From the NCBI GenBank assembly GCA_018691945.1, contig JABHJJ010000093.1:1-7108 (forward strand): a stretch of DNA of 7,108 nucleotides, given 5' to 3'. The notes under the pieces were generated by a model. That model saw nothing but the letters and a program-made list of their open reading frames with translations. It searched no databases and was not told the DNA's origin. A program made the translations under genes and the position numbers. Shown piece after piece: positions 5,962 to 7,108 of the stretch (position 1 is its first letter; every line of letters begins with the position of its first letter). The DNA is from Candidatus Nitrosopelagicus sp. Its GTDB lineage: Archaea > Thermoproteota > Nitrososphaeria > Nitrososphaerales > Nitrosopumilaceae.

Positions 5962-6412
5962 AATATTCTACTATCATATCTATTTCTACTGTAGAATTTA
6001 GTGGAAGGCTTGCAACACCTACTGCAATTCTAGAGTGTTTTGCCATGTCACCAAAAATTTCAACTAGTAAATCTGACGCTGCATTGATAACTTTTGGTTG
6101 CTCTGTAAAATCTTGGCTTGAATTAACAAATCCTGAAATTCTGACAAATTTTGTAATCTTATCTAATGAGCCAAGATTAGACTTTAATTGAGCAAGACCG
6201 TTAATTATACAAATCTTTGCAGCTTCTCTTGCAGAATCCAATGATTGTTTTTCTGGAACTTTTCCTTCAACAATCACTTTTCCATCTTTCATTGGAATTT
6301 GTCCTGAAACAAATGCAAGATTTCCTGTAGTGACAACCGGTATGTATGACCCTGCTGGATTTGGTGGAGTTGGAATCTCTATAGATAATTCTTTTAATCT
6401 ATCTTCAATCAT
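5954..6412 (-). CDS. RidA/YjgF/UK114-family protein
   Basis: RidA proteins hydrolyse reactive 2-imino acids or enamines released by PLP enzymes, protecting the cell. The 152 residues resemble the longer branch of the family (about 150, versus 125-130 for canonical RidA). Seen: NLAFVSGQIPMKDGK (31-45), a middle segment with VNSSQDFTEQPKVIN (96-110), and the signature SRIAVGVASLPLNSTVEID (127-145), in which R128 corresponds to the arginine that binds the substrate carboxylate in active RidA. Members of this longer branch are less well characterised, so imine deaminase activity is inferred. It probably forms a cytoplasmic trimer. The ATG at 6412 has a TATA box about 23 bases upstream and an inverted repeat between the two. 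The gene converges on the hemerythrin-like gene with an 8-base overlap and is divergent from the TauE/SafE transporter. Confidence 0.9.
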   Translation of the reverse strand: MIEDRLKELSIEIPTPPNPAGSYIPVVTTGNLAFVSGQIPMKDGKVIVEGKVPEKQSLDSAREAAKICIINGLAQLKSNLGSLDKITKFVRISGFVNSSQDFTEQPKVINAASDLLVEIFGDMAKHSRIAVGVASLPLNSTVEIDMIVEYSS

Positions 6413-6414
6413 GA

Positions 6415-6430
6415 AATTTTGTTCAAAATT
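6415..6430. promoter_or_regulatory. Inverted repeat between TATA box and RidA start
   Basis: AATTTTG-TT-CAAAATT has perfect 7-base arms and a 2-base spacer. It fills the gap between the TATA box (6431-6439) and the ATG at 6412, covering the predicted transcription start. That is a typical place for an archaeal repressor to act. The AT-rich arms mean chance cannot be excluded; operator function is inferred. Confidence 0.35.
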
Positions 6431-6439
6431 GTATATTTA
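6431..6439 (-). promoter_or_regulatory. TATA box of the RidA-family gene
   Basis: The minus strand reads CTAAATATAC across this site and the next base (6440). The box is centred about 23 bases before the ATG at 6412, fitting a leaderless transcript. No ribosome-binding site lies between it and the start. Confidence 0.55.
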
Positions 6440-6502
6440 GTCTTATGTTGGATATTGTAGGCTCGTACATTCTCATCACAGTTAATTTTTTTTCCTCAAA
6501 TC

Positions 6503-6509
6503 TAATATA
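6503..6509 (+). promoter_or_regulatory. TATA-like box of the TauE/SafE gene
   Basis: TAATATA lies about 31 bases before the ATG at 6537, so the leader would be only a few bases. It sits in the 124-base divergent region (6413-6536), which otherwise holds the RidA promoter and a run of eight T at 6487-6494; I see no tRNA or small ORF there. Confidence 0.4.
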
Positions 6510-6536
6510 CCTCATGATCTTCTGTCCTAACTTACA

Positions 6537-7108
6537 ATGTATGAAAATTTATGGTTAATTCCATTGGGATTTGTAGCCGGTGTATTGGGGTCTATTGTAG
6601 GACTTGGAGGTGGAATCATTGCAGTGCCTGCAATGACTTTTGCTGGATTTCCTCCGGCACTTGCCGCAAGTAACAGTCTCTTTGCAGCTTTTAGTAATTC
6701 TGTAGCTTCTACGGTATCATACGCTCGTCAAAAGCGTGTTGAATTTGGAATTGGTATAAAACTCGGCTTGATGTGTGTTCCTGGTACCATCTTAGGTGCA
6801 TTTATTTCAGATGTGATGACTCCTGTTGCATTTCAAATTCTATTTGCATTTGTATTGATTGCTTCTGCAGTTTACATTTTTGTTAAACGTGCAGTAGATG
6901 AGAAACCATATAACCGAACTGCCTTAATGATGGTGATATCTGCAGGTGCAAGCTTTTTTGCAGGAATAATCTCTAGTTTGTTTGGAATAGGTGGTGGAAT
7001 TGTGTTTGTTCCATTAATGGTGATTGGTATAGGTATTCCTATGAGAAAGGCGGCTCCGACAGCACAACTAATCTTGATGTTTGCTTCTCTTAGTGGTCTT
7101 TTGGTACA
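6537..7108 (+). CDS. TauE/SafE-family membrane transporter, C-terminus off window
   Basis: The frame is open from ATG 6537 to the right edge, giving 190 residues of a family usually about 240-270. Seen: a hydrophobic N-terminal helix leading to GSIVGLGGGIIAVPAM (18-33), an ASNSLF segment (44-49) and a Pro-Gly helix (CVPGTILGAF). A second copy of the motif, FGIGGGIVFVPLM, starts near residue 149. The paired GxGGG...P motifs reflect the internal duplication of the family. At least five membrane helices are present, so the product lies in the cytoplasmic membrane. Relatives export sulfite, sulfoacetate or other organosulfur anions, but most members have no known substrate and none is shown here. 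The residues ARQKRVEFG (63-71) form a positive cytoplasmic loop. The gene is divergent from the RidA-family gene, with a TATA-like box about 31 bases upstream; a second ATG at 6541 is out of frame. Confidence 0.9.
   Translation, partial: MYENLWLIPLGFVAGVLGSIVGLGGGIIAVPAMTFAGFPPALAASNSLFAAFSNSVASTVSYARQKRVEFGIGIKLGLMCVPGTILGAFISDVMTPVAFQILFAFVLIASAVYIFVKRAVDEKPYNRTALMMVISAGASFFAGIISSLFGIGGGIVFVPLMVIGIGIPMRKAAPTAQLILMFASLSGLLV

Noticed and set aside
6413..6536. Possible tRNA or small RNA in the divergent gap
   Set aside because: No cloverleaf, GC-rich stem or box A/B-like sequence can be seen; the region is AT-rich promoter DNA.
1..7108. CRISPR array, insertion sequence, attachment site or toxin-antitoxin pair
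   Set aside because: No regularly spaced repeats, terminal inverted repeats, transposase or integrase motifs were found, and composition appears even by eye across the window.

Overview
The window looks like a stretch of core chromosome from an ammonia-oxidising archaeon of the Nitrososphaerota (Thaumarchaeota), most like the marine/freshwater Nitrosopumilus–Nitrosarchaeum group. This is inferred from strong AT richness, archaeal TATA-type boxes about 26 bases before start codons with no Shine-Dalgarno sequence (leaderless style), TTG starts, very tight gene packing, and the mix of genes: an iron-type alcohol dehydrogenase, archaeal-length citrate synthase, MOFRL glycerate kinase, archaeal DHH phosphoesterase, HHE hemerythrin and small lineage-type hypotheticals. 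No database search was possible.

Left part (1-2152): the N-terminal 264 codons of an iron-containing alcohol dehydrogenase on the minus strand, cut by the window edge. It is transcribed divergently from a complete glycerate 2-kinase on the plus strand. The 77-base gap between them holds the promoters and a shared AGAATAGTTA element.

Middle (2139-4368): a degenerate RNase H-fold protein (minus) overlaps the end of glycerate kinase tail to tail. It is divergent from a small helical hypothetical protein (plus). That gene ends one base from the stop codon of citrate synthase (minus), which is divergent from another small hypothetical protein (plus).

Right part (4410-7108): a DHH/DHHA1 phosphoesterase is followed after one base by a hemerythrin-like HHE protein, a likely two-gene operon. 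The HHE gene overlaps the end of a RidA-family gene (minus) by 8 bases. A divergent TauE/SafE-type membrane transporter then runs off the right edge.

Together the genes suggest central carbon metabolism: semialdehyde reduction, glycerate entry into the triose-phosphate pool, and citrate formation. Housekeeping and stress functions are also present: nucleic-acid or nucleotide phosphodiester cleavage, oxygen or iron sensing, imine detoxification and anion export. I see no mobile element, CRISPR array, tRNA or rRNA. I do not see a new multi-gene system. The points most worth a second look are the RNase H-like protein, which seems to have lost two of its four catalytic carboxylates, the inverted repeats between TATA box and start codon at three promoters, and the almost spacer-free convergent gene ends.
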